Assembly (NCBI GenBank): GCA_001692895.1
Contig: KV748186.1
Coordinates: forward strand, 310,001-374,000
Length of the DNA stretch: 64,000 bases
Reading direction: 5' to 3'
Source of the DNA: Cenococcum geophilum 1.58
Lineage: Eukaryota > Ascomycota > Dothideomycetes > Gloniales > Gloniaceae
This document shows positions 47,201 through 59,299 of this stretch, in pieces. Under the pieces are notes generated by a model. That model was not told the DNA's origin. It worked only from the letters and a program-made list of their open reading frames with translations, and did not search any database. The translations under genes were made by a program, and so were the position numbers. Within the stretch, counting starts at the first letter, position 1. Each line of letters starts with the position of its first letter.

Positions 47201-48749
47201 TAAGTACGTGCTTCCTAAGCAGATCGAAGCGGCAATATAGCCAGTAAGCAGCAATATGTAGATTATTATTAAGATTTTAAGAAGCAATCTAGTAGCGTTA
47301 AACCTTATTAGTAGCCTTATATTTATTAAATAGAGGTATATAAGAGTGTAGATTATACTAATGTAGATTAATAGCGCTAAGTATAAAGAATAGAGACCCG
47401 CTCTTAATATTTTTAGTATAAGCTGTAAGCTTATTCCTTTTCTGCTTCTAGTAGGGCCTAGTGCCCTTAAGCTTCTATATATACTATACAATCTTATTTA
47501 GAACCTAGTTGCCCCCACTACTATTTATAAGATTATTAAGCTTATCTAAAGATAGACTATTTTTATTTAATCGGCCGTAAAGGAAGCGAGTGGCGTTAAG
47601 GGCTTACTCTTTTATAATCTAATTAAACATATAGTAGCGAAATAAGGGGTAGCGGCCAAACCGACCGTCCTAATACTTTAGTATATGCTTGGCGTACGCA
47701 GCTAGAGTAACTATACGGCTTCGTGGCATATTAAAGTCGGCTTTACTATAAGGAAACAGAGTAGGAAAGGCGCTGCGTATAATAAAACTAGCTAATCGCT
47801 TAGAGAGAGGTATTTGCCGTATAGTAGGAACCTTTAGGCCCGCTTGTAGGCCTTATTATTATTAAACCTCGCGACTTAAAAGCTTTAATTTATTAAGGTT
47901 AAGTACTAGATTAGGAACTAAAGTATCTAGTACGTTGTTATTAAATTCGCTATCTAGTATATCACTGCTAGGCTCGATAGGTAGAGGATTAATAGTAGGA
48001 GGGCGTTGCACAGGAGTAGAATTGCCCGTAGAAGCTAACGCAGCCTATAATCTAGGAGTAAGCTAAGCCGTTAGGCCACTAGAATCTGACTTCGGCTTAT
48101 TAATATAAGGTAGCTAATCTAATATAGAGCCATTTTTAGGTAAGCTGGTAAGCCGGGTGCTATATATTTCAACGTTGCGATAATTAGGATGATTAACCTT
48201 TAAAAAGTAAAGCTATAGTGATATAGCAGAGCGCCTTACGGTGTACCGTTTGGTAAACCGCCGGCTTAGGTATTCGCCACTATCTACTGCCGTAGGCCTC
48301 ACAACCAGTATATCGAGTTTAGTAGGTAGCCGTAGTAGCTGCCTCTAAGTCTTTGGTATATTCTGGCCAAAGTAGCAGACGTAGCTAGTATAGCGATGTT
48401 GCTGGCCGCGTATATGCATAACTTGTAGATAAACGTGTACGCGCGTAATTAGAAGCTCCTCTACCGCGGTAAGTATAGGCAGGAAGCTAGGAACAGGCCC
48501 CGGATTGAGCCCGTTACTTTTACTAAATAGGGGGGGAGGGTTAGATCCTTAAGACTATTAGCGTCCTTAATGCAGGCTTTATATACACCTATATTATTAC
48601 CCTCCGTAGCTAGGCCTATTTGGAACTACTACTTCTTATAACGACTGCACGTCTCTATATATTTAGCCTATAGTATACTCCTAAACTTCTTAATTTGCTT
48701 CTAATCGACGGCTAAAACGGGTAGTGGTGTGGCCGTAGTTAGAGCTTAC

Positions 48750-48838
48750 TAAGAGGGAGCTTACCGTAAGGGAGCTTGCCGAGAGGGAGCTTGCCACTAA
48801 GAGGGAGCTTGCCATAAGGGAGCTTGCCGTAAGGAAGG
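48750..48838. repeat. 15-18-bp tandem repeat in Helitron N-terminal coding region
   Basis: About six copies of GAGGGAGCTTGCC with short variable linkers. On the minus strand it encodes repeats of the type QAPL/WQAPS. Adjacent to the 18-bp array at 48839-48960. Confidence 0.75.
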
Positions 48839-48960
48839 TGGTATTGGCAGTAGAGTAGGTGTTGGCGGTAGAGTAGGTATTGGCGGTAGAGTAGGTATTG
48901 GCAGTAAAGTAGGTATTGGCGGTAGAGTAGGTATTGGCGGTAGAGTAGGTATAGGAGCTA
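48839..48960. repeat. 18-bp tandem repeat, about 7 copies
   Basis: The unit is GTAGGTATTGGCGGTAGA. On the minus strand the frame stays open and encodes (PPIPTL)n, a Pro-rich linker in the Helitron protein N-terminus. The copies show only single-base differences. Confidence 0.9.
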
Positions 48961-49320
48961 GTTGCAACAAGGACGCATTTAGGTTATTTAGAGTGCCTCT
49001 CCCACTATATAGAGCTTTATCTATGGTATATAGCGGAGGAGTAGGCAAGTGAGCTTTACCCCACTAATTAAGAATGCGGTGCTCTTATTATATTACCCTA
49101 ATTATCTTCCGCCGTTGAGCTATTTTAGGGGTATCTTAACTGTTCTAGCCGCGAGGTAAGAAGACGTCCTTAGTATCGGTTTTAGGTAAAGCATTTCGCT
49201 GGCGCTTTATAGGACGAGTCTTAGTAGAACCAAGCTCTGCTTTCCGCCTATTTAAACTATATTTAGAGCCCTAGGAAAATAAGTAAAAGTAGAAGTAATA
49301 TATAGGAAAAACGCGCCTTT

Positions 49321-49684
49321 AACCAACATGATTGACATTACTTTAAAAGCTTAGTAGATAGGCCGTTTTTAATAAAATTAATACGGGGTTATATTAAACA
49401 GCACTTACTACACTTAATTAAAGTAGGTTCTATTATAGGTAAGACGCATATAGTAGTATTAATAGAGATGTTAATAAAGAGGTTAATTTTTTAATAGTAA
49501 GATCTTAAATATTTTAATGTTCGTCACGTGTATTCTACAGGTAGATACCGCCTGTAACTTTTTCTCTAACCAACTAGAAGCTAGCTTGGCGGGTTTTTCT
49601 AACTAATTAAAAGCTAGCTTAGCGGGAGTTTAAAAATTTAAACACCTACACCTAAAAGTATAGACCACTCGTACCTTGGGTTAA
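49321..49684. other. Spacer between Helitron and LINE copy 2, with a 33-bp duplication
   Basis: At 49566-49631 a 33-bp unit ending AGCTAGCTTGGCGGG is repeated twice in tandem, the second copy more mutated. The rest is non-coding. The Helitron 5' end should lie in this interval. Confidence 0.6.
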
Positions 49685-50510
49685 TAAGCGAGGCATAAAA
49701 TAGGAACACTAAAACTACTACTACTACTACTACTAATACCAAAACTATAAAATAGGGGCTAGTTTCTCTACTACCTCTTAGCCTAATCTCCCCAGAAATC
49801 TTCTAGTAGGATTAGTAAGGAGAAAAGGGTATAAGGATAGTAAAAACTAGGAAAACCCCCCTATAAGACACAAAATGCCAAGGCCCGATAGGCCTAAAAA
49901 GAAACCTATAAAAATAAGTGATAATAAGTCTATATCTACATTCACTTTTTCTAGCCCTTCTCCTTCTCCTAGCCTATTTGGGACAGGAGAAAAAAGAGGA
50001 CATCTTTAGTCTTCTACTAAAAAAGAAAACCAAAAACCTATAAAAAAGACAACTAAACTAATAACTTTTACGGCTGGTATACCTAGTATATCTTTCTCCC
50101 CCCTTTCTCCAGAATAACACCTATAAAAGGCTCTAGATAGCCTAACCCAGGCCTATAAAGGGCTAGAAGAAAAAGAAGAAGAAGATAAAAAGAAATAAGT
50201 TAAACAGCTAGAGGACTATATACGTAGTATCCTAGTAGGAGAAAATCCCTTTATAAAAGGAAAAGAAAAAACAAAAGATATCCTAAAAGGACTAGTTAAA
50301 GAAGTAAGAGCTCTCTATAAGGAGGTAGCCCCTACTAAAGAAACCTACGCAGAGAGGCTAAAGAAGGACCTCCCTACTTCGTCCTCTCTACCCTCCTTAA
50401 TACTAGCATTTCCTACCCCTTCTACTTCTACTAGAAGTAAGAAAAAGCAGCTATAAGAAAGAAAGCTAGTCCTAGTTACGTCAGGAAAAAATTTACTAGC
50501 ATTTTCGTAG
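49685..50510 (+). mobile_element. Tad1-like LINE fragment, copy 2
   Basis: Homologous to 28537-29290 from TAAGCGAGGCA onward, with an expanded ACT triplet run (about 49712-49735). It ends shortly after the coiled ORF1 segment, at about 50500, where a minisatellite region begins. No 199-bp repeat precedes it. Confidence 0.68.
49875..50458 (+). pseudogene. LINE ORF1 protein, N-terminal part
   Basis: From ATG 49875 the frame reads MPRPGRPKKKPIKIS, then a Ser-rich stretch and a GTGEKRGHL segment. A long Lys/Glu-rich helix follows (about 50160-50350, including LEDYIRSILVGENPF), with a segment ending in TSTRSKKKQL. It is better preserved than copy 1 at the N-terminus, with about half a dozen interruptions. 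The zinc-knuckle part present in copy 1 is absent. The protein would bind LINE RNA. Truncated; both copies keep the 5' rather than the 3' end, unusual for LINEs. Confidence 0.62.
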
Positions 50511-50584
50511 CATTTGGCGGCATTTGGCGGCCAAATGCGTAATCCGCGCACTGTAACATGTAGCGTATAGTATTAACTCAGGTA

Positions 50585-50835
50585 CGGCATACTGCCGCAT
50601 CTAATAACGCGATGCAGTATACTGCCGTATTTAATAACGTAGTGCAGTATACTGCCGCATCTAGTAACGCGGTGTAAGTATACTACCACATCTAATAACG
50701 CGGTATAGCATTCTGCCGCATCTAATAACGTAGTATAGTATTCTGCCGCATCTAATAACGCGGTATAGCATACTGCCACATCTAATAACGTGGTATAAGT
50801 ATACTGCCGTATCTAATAACGTGGTACAGCTAATT
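50585..50835. repeat. 30-32-bp minisatellite, about 8 copies
   Basis: The unit is ACTGCCGCATCTAATAACGCGGTATAGCAT with small variations (GGTGTAAGTAT spacers add 1-2 bp). CpG sites within units are mostly retained. A related GCATTTGGCGG duplication precedes it at 50512-50537. Confidence 0.88.
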
Positions 50836-50964
50836 GCGCATTTATAGCCACCTAAGTAAGTAGTGCCTTTATTTTATTAAGTTCTCTCTACACTTAACGC
50901 GCAATTAATATATAATACCCCCCTCGCGCATTCTATATATCTTACTCACTTTAAGTAATAAATA

Positions 50965-51130
50965 AGTATTGCTCTTCCCGCGTACTTAATAGTATTTACT
51001 TAATCTACGCGGTTAGTAGTATTTACCTATTCCGCGTAATTAGTATACTTTACTTAGTCTACGTAGTTAGTACCCTTTACTTATTCTACGCAGTTAGTAT
51101 TTTTTGCTTATTTTATGCGCCTAGTATATA
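50965..51130. repeat. About 32-bp minisatellite, about 5 copies
   Basis: The unit resembles TAGTATTTACTTAATCTACGCGGT. Copies share the spaced words TTTACTTA and CTACGCGGTTAGTA and drift at both ends. No coding sense. Confidence 0.72.
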
Positions 51131-51274
51131 TTATATAAAGAACACATTTCGATTTAATAGTAGTATAGTATAACCTTAATACGCCTAATAACGCCCTTTA
51201 GTTAACCTACTATTTTAAGTTTAATATTTATATAAGTCCCGCCGCGATAGTAGCACTATACTATTAAACCCCTA

Positions 51275-53650
51275 ATTGTCTTTATTCTCGCCGTTATTTT
51301 CCCTATCTATCCCACTACCTTCTCTACTCTTATCCTCTTTATTAGCAAATTCTAGTATTACTAGTCTATCTCTACTCCGTAGGCGGGCCTTTATATCCTT
51401 TAGTATAGTACTATCCATAATATTTATAACCTTAAACTTACCGGCGAAAGTACACTATAAGATGCGGTAATTAATTCCTATTTCCTATTTATTATTACCT
51501 TAAATTTATTTAAGGCGCGCTTAGATAGCGTTAATATTATAGTTATATAGTATTAAAATCGTTTTATTAGTATACTGCGAGAAGGAGACCTTATATATAG
51601 TTTTAGGGTTTATTCTTTATAATAAATACACTAAGCTACCGTTATCCTATTATATTATCTTTATTAGCCCGCATATAATAATTAAAATAGCGCGATATTA
51701 TAATATAGGAAACGGCGGTAAAGTGCTATAGTATATAGTAAGTATCGTAATATAACGTTGCGATGCAATTAATATAATATTATATATTTACACTTATAGT
51801 ATACAGTTGTTAAGTAAACCTATTATTATACTTAGGATCTAGTTTCTCTAGATCTTCTATAGTATCCTTAAACGGATTGCTAATTACCTACTAAGTTTAT
51901 AGTATCTTATCTCTAGTTACGTTCCGTATCTTATTAACTTATTATAGAAGTAGCCTACGTAGCCTTTTATTATATTTAGGTTAGTAGCTCTTTTAGGTAT
52001 TTTATAGTTACTCCTAACTATCTATAATACGCTTTAGTAAGTATAGTAAGAGGCTTCCTATAGATTTACCTATAATTATAGCGTTGGCTTTAAACTTATA
52101 AATAACTTATATTCCGCTTTTATAGTCCTTAAGAGTATATTATATTAGCTATAATAGGCAAGAAGAGGTTAGTACTATTCTTATTAAGGGTAAGTAACCT
52201 TAGCCCAGAATTAAAGAATACGCGCTTAATACAACGTATAATAATTAGCGCCCTAAATCTTATCTCTCTATCCTAGCCTTAGTTAGTTAGGTATAGTAAA
52301 AGGTAGAGTACTAACTAGGCTACCAAGCGTAAAGCGGTTATCCTTAAGTAGTTCCGCTACTTCCTTTACTATAGTCTCGGTATCTAGTTTAAGGCAGTAA
52401 TAGCTCCCGGTAATAGTATCGCGCACTATATTTATTATATAACACTAAAACACGCTAAGCTAGTCGTATAGCTAGAAAATTAGTTAGTATAGTGCTACTA
52501 AATCTAAGGACCGCGAACCTTGCGTACCGCCGGCCCTAGTAGCATACTTAATACTCTATTTATTAGGTTTCCGTAACGGTCTGCAATAATAATTACCTCT
52601 TTTTATATCTGCTTTATTAGTATGTTTAAACCGCTTATATTTATTTCCGGCTAGGGAGAGAGATAAAGCTCTTTAGGCATAGAGCCTATTATTACTTATG
52701 CGATAAGACGTATCTAAGTAATACTATATATCTTTATATTAACTAGGCTAAGTAGCTGCTTTATACGTCGTCTAAAGTCATTCTATCGCGGTTATTTATT
52801 TAAGTAACGTATGCGTTTCTTTTAGGTATAGGTTTCGGATATCTTAGGGTTGCTTAGGGTTTATAGGCTTTTATCTAACGAGAATAGGACTATCTATTAG
52901 GATAACGTTATCAAAATTAATAATAATGGGTCGTACTATAGCACATTAATAATAGCCTTACCTTTTAATAGAGATAGTTACGGTATAGAGCCCAATATTA
53001 TCCCCTTTAAGATCTAGATTATCTTAAGAGCTACTACTTAACTTATAGCGTCTTCGTTTAATTTTCTTCGGGATAGGTAAAGGATAAGTATATTAGTTTA
53101 GTAGAACTATTTAACTTTTATATATACCTTACTTCCCTAAAAGACGCTAGATGGTCTAAAGTCTTATACCTAACATGCTTTAAATAACAACCCGGTTAAC
53201 TTTTATAATATAAATTAGATATTTCTTACTAAGTATATATAGAAAGGAGCTTTAATAAACTTATAATAATAAGTTAGGAGGGCGGCCTAACTATCTATTA
53301 GGCTTTATAACGGGGCAATTAGATTATCTTACTATGGCGTAAGGTCCTACTTTGCGTAATATTTTTTCTATACCATATAGAAGCCTAGTTCCTCGCGATA
53401 TTTACCTACTTTTAAGGTAGATAATACGGTGTATAGGATATAAAGGGTAGCTAGCGCGTAGAGGGCAATGCGTAGTAGTATTATATTCTAGTTTATTATA
53501 GTTATGGTAGTCTGCCCCTTTATTACAATCTAGCCCCGCTAGTTATAACTTACCGCTATTTTAGCTAAGTCATATTTATTTACCGCCTAGTACGAGCCTG
53601 TTTCCTTATATATACATTAACCTATACCCTATTTATTCGCTTAAAGTCTT
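51275..53650 (-). pseudogene. Unrecognised coding remnant downstream of the Plavaka transposase
   Basis: Minus-strand sequence reads as RIP-interrupted protein over much of this interval. The clearest piece is the end, about 51470-51275: an open stretch from MDSTILKDIKARLRSRDR to a Lys/Glu-rich tail with a natural-looking stop at about 51275. A second readable piece lies around 52400-52300. I do not recognise a family. It could be a second protein of the Plavaka-like element or an unrelated insertion. The frame was not followed throughout. Confidence 0.3.
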
Positions 53651-53699
53651 TATTATATATAGTATTATATATATCCCAATTGCTATAGTTATTTATAAA

Positions 53700-56600
53700 G
53701 AAACAGTCTATAACGTCAATGTCCATTAATATAAGTAAGATGGGCCTTATAATATAGTTAATGTTATATATCTAGAGGGCATCTAGCGTGCGTTTTATCC
53801 TACTATTAAATAGCTTTATACTCTACACTCTAAGTATTCCGGTTCTTATATTAATTTTACCACTATTATAAACTTAAAGGGTCTCTACTAATGCACCGGC
53901 ATATTTTAGGTATTTACCCTCACTATCTAATCGCCTAGTATCCTGGATTATAAATAGCAGACAAAGCCTCCCCACTTTATTGCTATAGAGGCTATCGTTT
54001 ACCCGCTTATATTCTTACACTATTACAGCATTATAGCGGGGGGCTCTAGTATTAGCCTATAACGGGGTATATCGAGTAAATACCTTATTAAGCTTATTAG
54101 TGTTAGTGGCATCCTTTCTAAAGCAAATATAGCATATAACGCTATAATAGATACTTAAGGGCATTTTTAATACCTAATTGTTATCGGCCTCTAGTTAGTT
54201 AATATCCTAGTCTATTTACCAGATTCCGTTAATCTACTTATGGTATTCCCTTATAAAGGGGGCTAGTTTAGATATAAGATTGGTAATCTTTATCTGGCGC
54301 TATACCTCTTTAACTATATACTAGATAGATATATTAATTCTCTAGTCTTAAAGTATCTAAGTTATATAGTCGTTAAAGTTCTATATATATAAGCGATGTG
54401 CGTATATATTAACTGTAGGACCTAGTTATATTATCTATATTGCGCTTATTAGGTCTACTATATTAATTATATTAGTTAACGCCTATAGCTTAAGTTTATT
54501 TTAAAGCATAGTATTAAGATATATAGTGTTATATTATAGCATCTGCTCTTTATAGTTGTTCCGTTTATTAGTCCTATAGTAAAATGCCTTCTATAGCTTA
54601 TATACTTACTCCAAATACTTTATATCTATACCTCCAATTACTTCTAGTCGCTAAATACTCTTTAGATAGTGGGTAATAGTATATAGCTTAGGAATATTAA
54701 AGTGTGGTAGTCCTACCTTACTTAGTTAAAATGGAAGGAATATATCCTTTATCTTGTCTATTCTATAAATAGCTACTACTAGGTACTAGATGGTTGATTT
54801 ATCGTGTAATATATATTAAGATAGTATAGTAAAGTCTACAAACGCCCGGATAAATAGTATGGCGCCTTTATTCTATTTTAGTAAGGGTGCTATAATAGGA
54901 ACTAATTATTATAACAGAGATTTATATATCTTTTCTGTTTATTGGCCGACATTTACCTAGCTATCCTATACTATTATATTAATAAATTATTCCACCTATG
55001 CGAAGCGGGTAGTAATAAGTACATTAATATTTAATATCTCCTAGCCGTAACTATCTATACGCGGGATATCAAGGCCCTAATATTTTCCGGCCTGTATTTT
55101 ACTTTATATAAGCCCCTTAATCTAGTATATAAGATATTTACTAGTAAGGCCTTTAAGCACCTAGTGTAGGAAATCAGGCGCTATTATCTTGTAGATATTA
55201 GATAGATTATAGCCCTATATAAAGTTGTGGAACGGCCGAATATAATCTAAGTTATCCTTCTTATTAGTATTGCAACCTTCCTACTATATTTATATTTAGT
55301 TTTTTATTAATTAGTGTATACAGAACAGCCACAGTCGCTAAATAGCAGTTATTAGATTATGCCGTTTATTTATATATATATAACAAGTCAAATATTTACA
55401 GCTACTCTTAATACCTATAAGCGTGACCTATTCTTTATAATTAGCTATAAATATAGCCAAAAGTAGAAAGCAGTGTTAATCCTAGCCATCCGCGTATAGG
55501 AGACGTACTCCTTCTTTACTAGCTTTTTCTAATACTATAGGTATTATTAGCATAACTATACTAGCAGTAGGGTTGTCGCTAAAGCATACGTTTAAGGATA
55601 GCCGCGAGGGTTTTATATTATACCGCTAGTTATATTATTTAGTTACTAGTATATAGACCAGGAGGTATATAAGTAGTAATAGGGCTAGTTAATTTACGGA
55701 TTATTAAATACGTAGTTTAATATTTCTAATTAAAATATAAAGCGGCTATGCTTTCTTACCGCCGGCGTATTATATTAGTTAGGTCTTATTGCTAGCTAAT
55801 ATAATTAGCACTATAGTTACGCCGAGCGGTAGCTACTCTTATATCTCCTACTACTAGTCTGCCGTATTAAGCTTATTATATATTCTTATTCCTACTAATA
55901 AGTACTACCTTACTAGCAAGAAAGTCATATCTCCTTAAAAAGGGCCGTAACTAATAAGGAAGGACACAATCTCTAGAGCATTTCGGTAACGTACTAGTAG
56001 CTACTAATCCCCTACAGTTATAATTATTTCAATCCACTGTAGTTAATTACTCTTAAATTGCATTTATTTTAAAAGTAGTTTTGCTTTAATATTATTAGCA
56101 CTCTAGTAAGAAAAATGGTTAGTAAACACTCCCTAAAGCCTAGTATCGTTAAACTACTCATTAATAGCGCGGTTAGAAGTCCTATAGCTTACCCACTATA
56201 AAACCTATACGTATTCTGCCTTACTACTAAATAAATAAAATAGGGGAGGTGTCTTATCTAGTATACTGCTAGTATGCTTAATACGTGGCATAATATTATA
56301 TACTGCCATAGTATTATCTATAGTTTACGGATTTCCTTAGTTCCGTCTTAGACGCTTTCCTATAGCATAGCTAGTAGCCTCTTTAAATATTTTAGTCCAA
56401 AAGACGTCTATAGATATTTTAGTTAAAGTTTACTAATTAGTCTTAACTATTACTAGGTTATACGCCCTATTAAATATTATAGAATTATTATTATAGTGCA
56501 CATCCGCAGCCCTGTTATTTAGCTTATTAATAATATTATCGCCTAGAGCTTATATAGGTAGCCACTTATTACCTTACTCTAATTCGGCCTTATAATTAGT

Positions 56601-56900
56601 TATATAATACCCTTTTAAGGTTTAATAGCATAATAGTATATCGTCGTCTATATATTATATAAGTGGCCACTTATTATATTGCTTTAGCTTAGCCCTATAA
56701 TAGGCTATCTAATACTCCTCTAAGCTTTAATAGCGTAAGGGTGCATTATTATTTATCTCTTTAATATTAACGCCCTTATATCTACCCTTCTTCCGTTTCT
56801 ATTATTTTAGATAATATTATTTATAATAGGTTAGACCGCCTATACTTTTTACTTTAGTCCCACACTTTCTATATTACCGCTAGATAGAGCTTATTTATAA
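53700..56900 (-). pseudogene. Plavaka-type (CACTA-related) transposase
   Basis: Minus-strand blocks occur in the order and spacing of fungal Plavaka transposases. There is a NVCFSDNPTAS segment (about 55590), then KEGVRLLYADG (about 55520-55488), followed by LLLAIFIANYKEQ and a Cys-containing CKCLTC block (about 55410), corresponding to the region of the first catalytic Asp and the CxxC that follows it. PDFLH-x-VLKGL (about 55176-55146) corresponds to PDxLHQLxxG. A YILHDKST block (about 54800) corresponds to the HDE-type block. FNIPKLYTITHYL (about 54690) and VGRLCLLFIIQDTRR (about 53960) also match. These proteins cut and paste large fungal DNA transposons. Stops are RIP-type TAA/TAG. Family confidence is fair; the start and any introns were not resolved. 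Confidence 0.62.
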
Positions 56901-57199
56901 ATTACCGCATTAAGCTATAATTTACTACAGTTTAGTTAGAAAAAAGCCGAAAATAATATCTGTGTGGAACCGTATATTTAAAGTAGTGTTTATAGCTTAT
57001 GCTATATTATAAGCCAGTTAAGATAGGAGGAGTATAATAAGAGTATAGCAATATCCGTAAACACTAACGCGCTAAATAGCGCAACCCATTGCGTTTTACG
57101 CTAATTTACGCTAGATTACGTTACGTTAGGCTAGGAAACTCTACTTATTACTAATATCGCGCCGCCTCTCTATTATACTAAGTACAGGATTCTAAATAC

Positions 57200-58480
57200 C
57201 ACTATTCCCTACTTAGGATACTAGACTGTTTTTTACAATAGGACGCGATATATAACAGCGGTATACTATAAATGCGGCATAATATAACTCTGCGAGCGCT
57301 ATAGACCCGCGAAAAGATATATAGCTTATTACTAGCTTAGGCATTACTGCGGAGAAACTTAATATTATTAAGCGGACTTTTAAGTAGGTTATTATTAAGG
57401 ATAGTATCCTGCACGTTTTATTTCGCGGATAATTAAATAATTTACTACGCAAGCAGGCGATCTAAAAAGTTATCCGTTAGGTAGTAAAATATAAGAAGGC
57501 ACTAGCGCTATAAGTATATAAGGCTATATAGAATATACTAGCCCGTATATAGTTAAATATATATAAGAAGATAAAGGTGCTAGGACGGCCTAGCATTAAC
57601 TATATAGTAGATGCGGAAAGGGGGCATACGGCTGCCGTAAACTTATAGAGTTTATCCTAGCTTAACTATATATAGAACTACGGCTATAATCTTAAATAAC
57701 TCGTTATATTACTTTATAGGCAGAAACTAAATGGTATAAACTTAGTCCTAAGTATAGACATAGCCTTAAGTTTAGTGTCGCTGTCTAATACGCCTTAAGA
57801 CCTACGTATAGTCGAATATTAGCTACTAGTTAAGATGTTTTTAGAGGCTAGGGTAGATTGTAATAAGGAGTAGATATAAGCCGCCTATATAAAGACTATG
57901 CCTATCTAAAACGATAGGGCCTTAAGGGCTGCTTTGTTAAGGGTAGTTTATTATAGGGTAGGCTAGGTTATATTTACGGCTATCCGCAGAGATAGTATAT
58001 AGATGTTTGTCGTAATTATAATATATTACTAACGTTTATCTAGCCCTATCTCTAGCGTAATACGTTTTACTAGGTAGGCTAAAAAGTATTAATTAATTAT
58101 AGTTAATCTAATCTACGTAAAGATAGTAACTTTAGTTAAGTTTGCCTTGTAGTAAGACCTCCTATTACACTAGGAAGCCCTAAGATTATTACCTATATAT
58201 ACAATCTTAGGTTATCTAGACATAGTATAGCAAATTGCCTTTACTATAGGCTCTTTTATTAGGGGCAACTATATAGACATTATATTTGTCCTATATTTTA
58301 CTAGCTAGTAGCTAGTATAGTAAAATAGGTATTATTCTAAGGGCCTATAGTATTAGCGACAAGTTTCTTAAGATATGGTAACGGCGTGTTAATATTAGGA
58401 ATAGCATACCTAATATAAGCAGGAGAGGGCGTTAGGTTATATTACCTTAGCGGCAGCTATAATAAGAAAAGAATTAGATC
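57200..58480 (+). pseudogene. Unrecognised plus-strand coding remnant
   Basis: A single plus-strand frame from about 57310 to 58480 is interrupted almost only by TAG/TAA and otherwise reads as protein. Visible segments are LGITAEKLNIIKRTFK (about 57335), INYIVDAERGHTAAVNL (about 57592-57642), LVLSIDIALSLVSLS (about 57740-57790), and NDRALRAALLRVVYYRVG (about 57912-57965). The GRPSINYIVDAERGH stretch looks like a conserved core but I cannot place it in a family. It is divergent from the Plavaka-type gene on its left and convergent with the P-loop gene on its right. The minus strand has a 79-codon open stretch at 57213-57452 that I take to be a chance shadow. Confidence 0.38.
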
Positions 58481-59290
58481 CTATTTAAGGTTATTATAGT
58501 TTAGTAAAAATAGAGGCAGCCTATACTATACGGAGAGTAATTAATAATAGTTGCGGTTACTAGTAAGATATCTAGACTATAATCTAACTAGTTAAGTACT
58601 TAGGGAATATTTGGTTATAAGTTTAGATTAAAATAAGGGCTTTAAAATAGAGTTAATCTAAAGCTCTAATCTAATTCTAAGGCGACCATTCGGTTGAATT
58701 CTAGTTTAACTTAACTTTAGCTACAAATTTTTAATATTCTAAAAAACACGCTAAAAGTTACTAAAAAGTTAGTAACTTTACTATATATAGAATCTAAACT
58801 AAGGTCTTAGCGTTAGTTTAAACTAGGAGCTTAAAACTCCTTATTTAAACTCTAAATTAAATCTAAAGGCTTTAGATTATATATATCTATATAACCCGTA
58901 GAGCTATAAACGCGTATTAAATTGGGAAGGAACGCGTTCTTTCTACTAGACTTTTAGTTTAGATTTAAAAGCGATAGATTATAATTAAACAACCCCTTAA
59001 AATCTAGATCACAGATTAGTATTAATTAACCGCTAGCCTATAAGGGATAGAAACTAGCATTACTAGGCTTTATAAATTAGGCTATCTTTACTATAATACA
59101 CTTATCTGTTTTAGAGATTATAATCGTTAAGAGTTTATCTTATTTAGCTATAATATATAATATTGCAATATACCGTATTTTACCTAGTACTATAGTAAAA
59201 TTGTAAATGCTAAAGGCCTATAGCTACTACCGCTCTTAACTTTTATCTAGTATCCCTATTTAAGGGTCTCGCTATTAATAAAGTCTATAA
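58481..59290. other. Non-coding spacer rich in TCTAAA/TTTAGA words
   Basis: About 800 bp with repeated TTTAGATTAAA- and TCTAAACTAA-type words in both orientations and a small hairpin (AAAGTTACTAA...TTAGTAACTTT at about 58758-58782). It could be the decayed terminus of a DNA transposon, but I could not define inverted ends. Confidence 0.35.
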
Positions 59291-59299
59291 TATCTGTCC

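Larger units (their letters stand above)
44280..49050 (-). pseudogene. Helitron Rep/Pif1-type helicase
   Basis: Domains in minus-strand order follow. A Pro/Thr-rich N-terminus (49048-48797) comes first, then a conserved N-terminal region with RRFTKRYTVRRSAISL (about 48270-48220). The Helitron-like Rep region has GTRPYQKQKRNKLTAY and SLFFTLSAINL (about 47470-47370). A GSGYIYSFL block (about 47140-47110) is where family members have the HxH of the HUH nuclease, and here both His read as Tyr (C-to-T change). DNYIGKYCSKE lies at about 46680-46650. The Pif1 helicase has an intact-looking Walker A, GEAGTGK (about 45655-45633), LNEKSIIGQ (about 45425) for the Walker B region, and LLVGNFH-x-LPPVN (about 45300-45260). 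The protein would nick and unwind DNA for rolling-circle transposition. Stops are mostly RIP-type, with at least one frame break near 44.6 kb. Confidence 0.8.
44200..49320 (-). mobile_element. Helitron (rolling-circle transposon), autonomous type, RIP-inactivated
   Basis: The minus strand carries the remains of a Rep-helicase protein over about 5 kb, the usual size for fungal autonomous Helitrons. The direction is 5' at about 49.3 kb to 3' at about 44.2 kb. The 5'-TC and 3'-CTRR ends were not located; the repeat segments at 43838-43990 and 41975-42140 are candidates for 3' terminal sequence. Two short tandem repeats lie within the N-terminal coding part. Confidence 0.75.

Noticed and set aside
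47198-47491. 97-codon minus-strand frame as a separate small membrane protein
   Set aside because: It is a surviving open piece of the Helitron Rep region. The hydrophobic look comes from RIP-driven Ile, Leu and Tyr codons.
50585-50835. Regular 30-bp repeats considered as a CRISPR array
   Set aside because: The repeats are contiguous without unique spacers, vary in length, and the surroundings are fungal. It is a minisatellite.
57213-57452. 79-codon minus-strand open frame
   Set aside because: It has no recognisable domain and lies opposite a longer plus-strand frame with consistent RIP-type stops. Probably a shadow.
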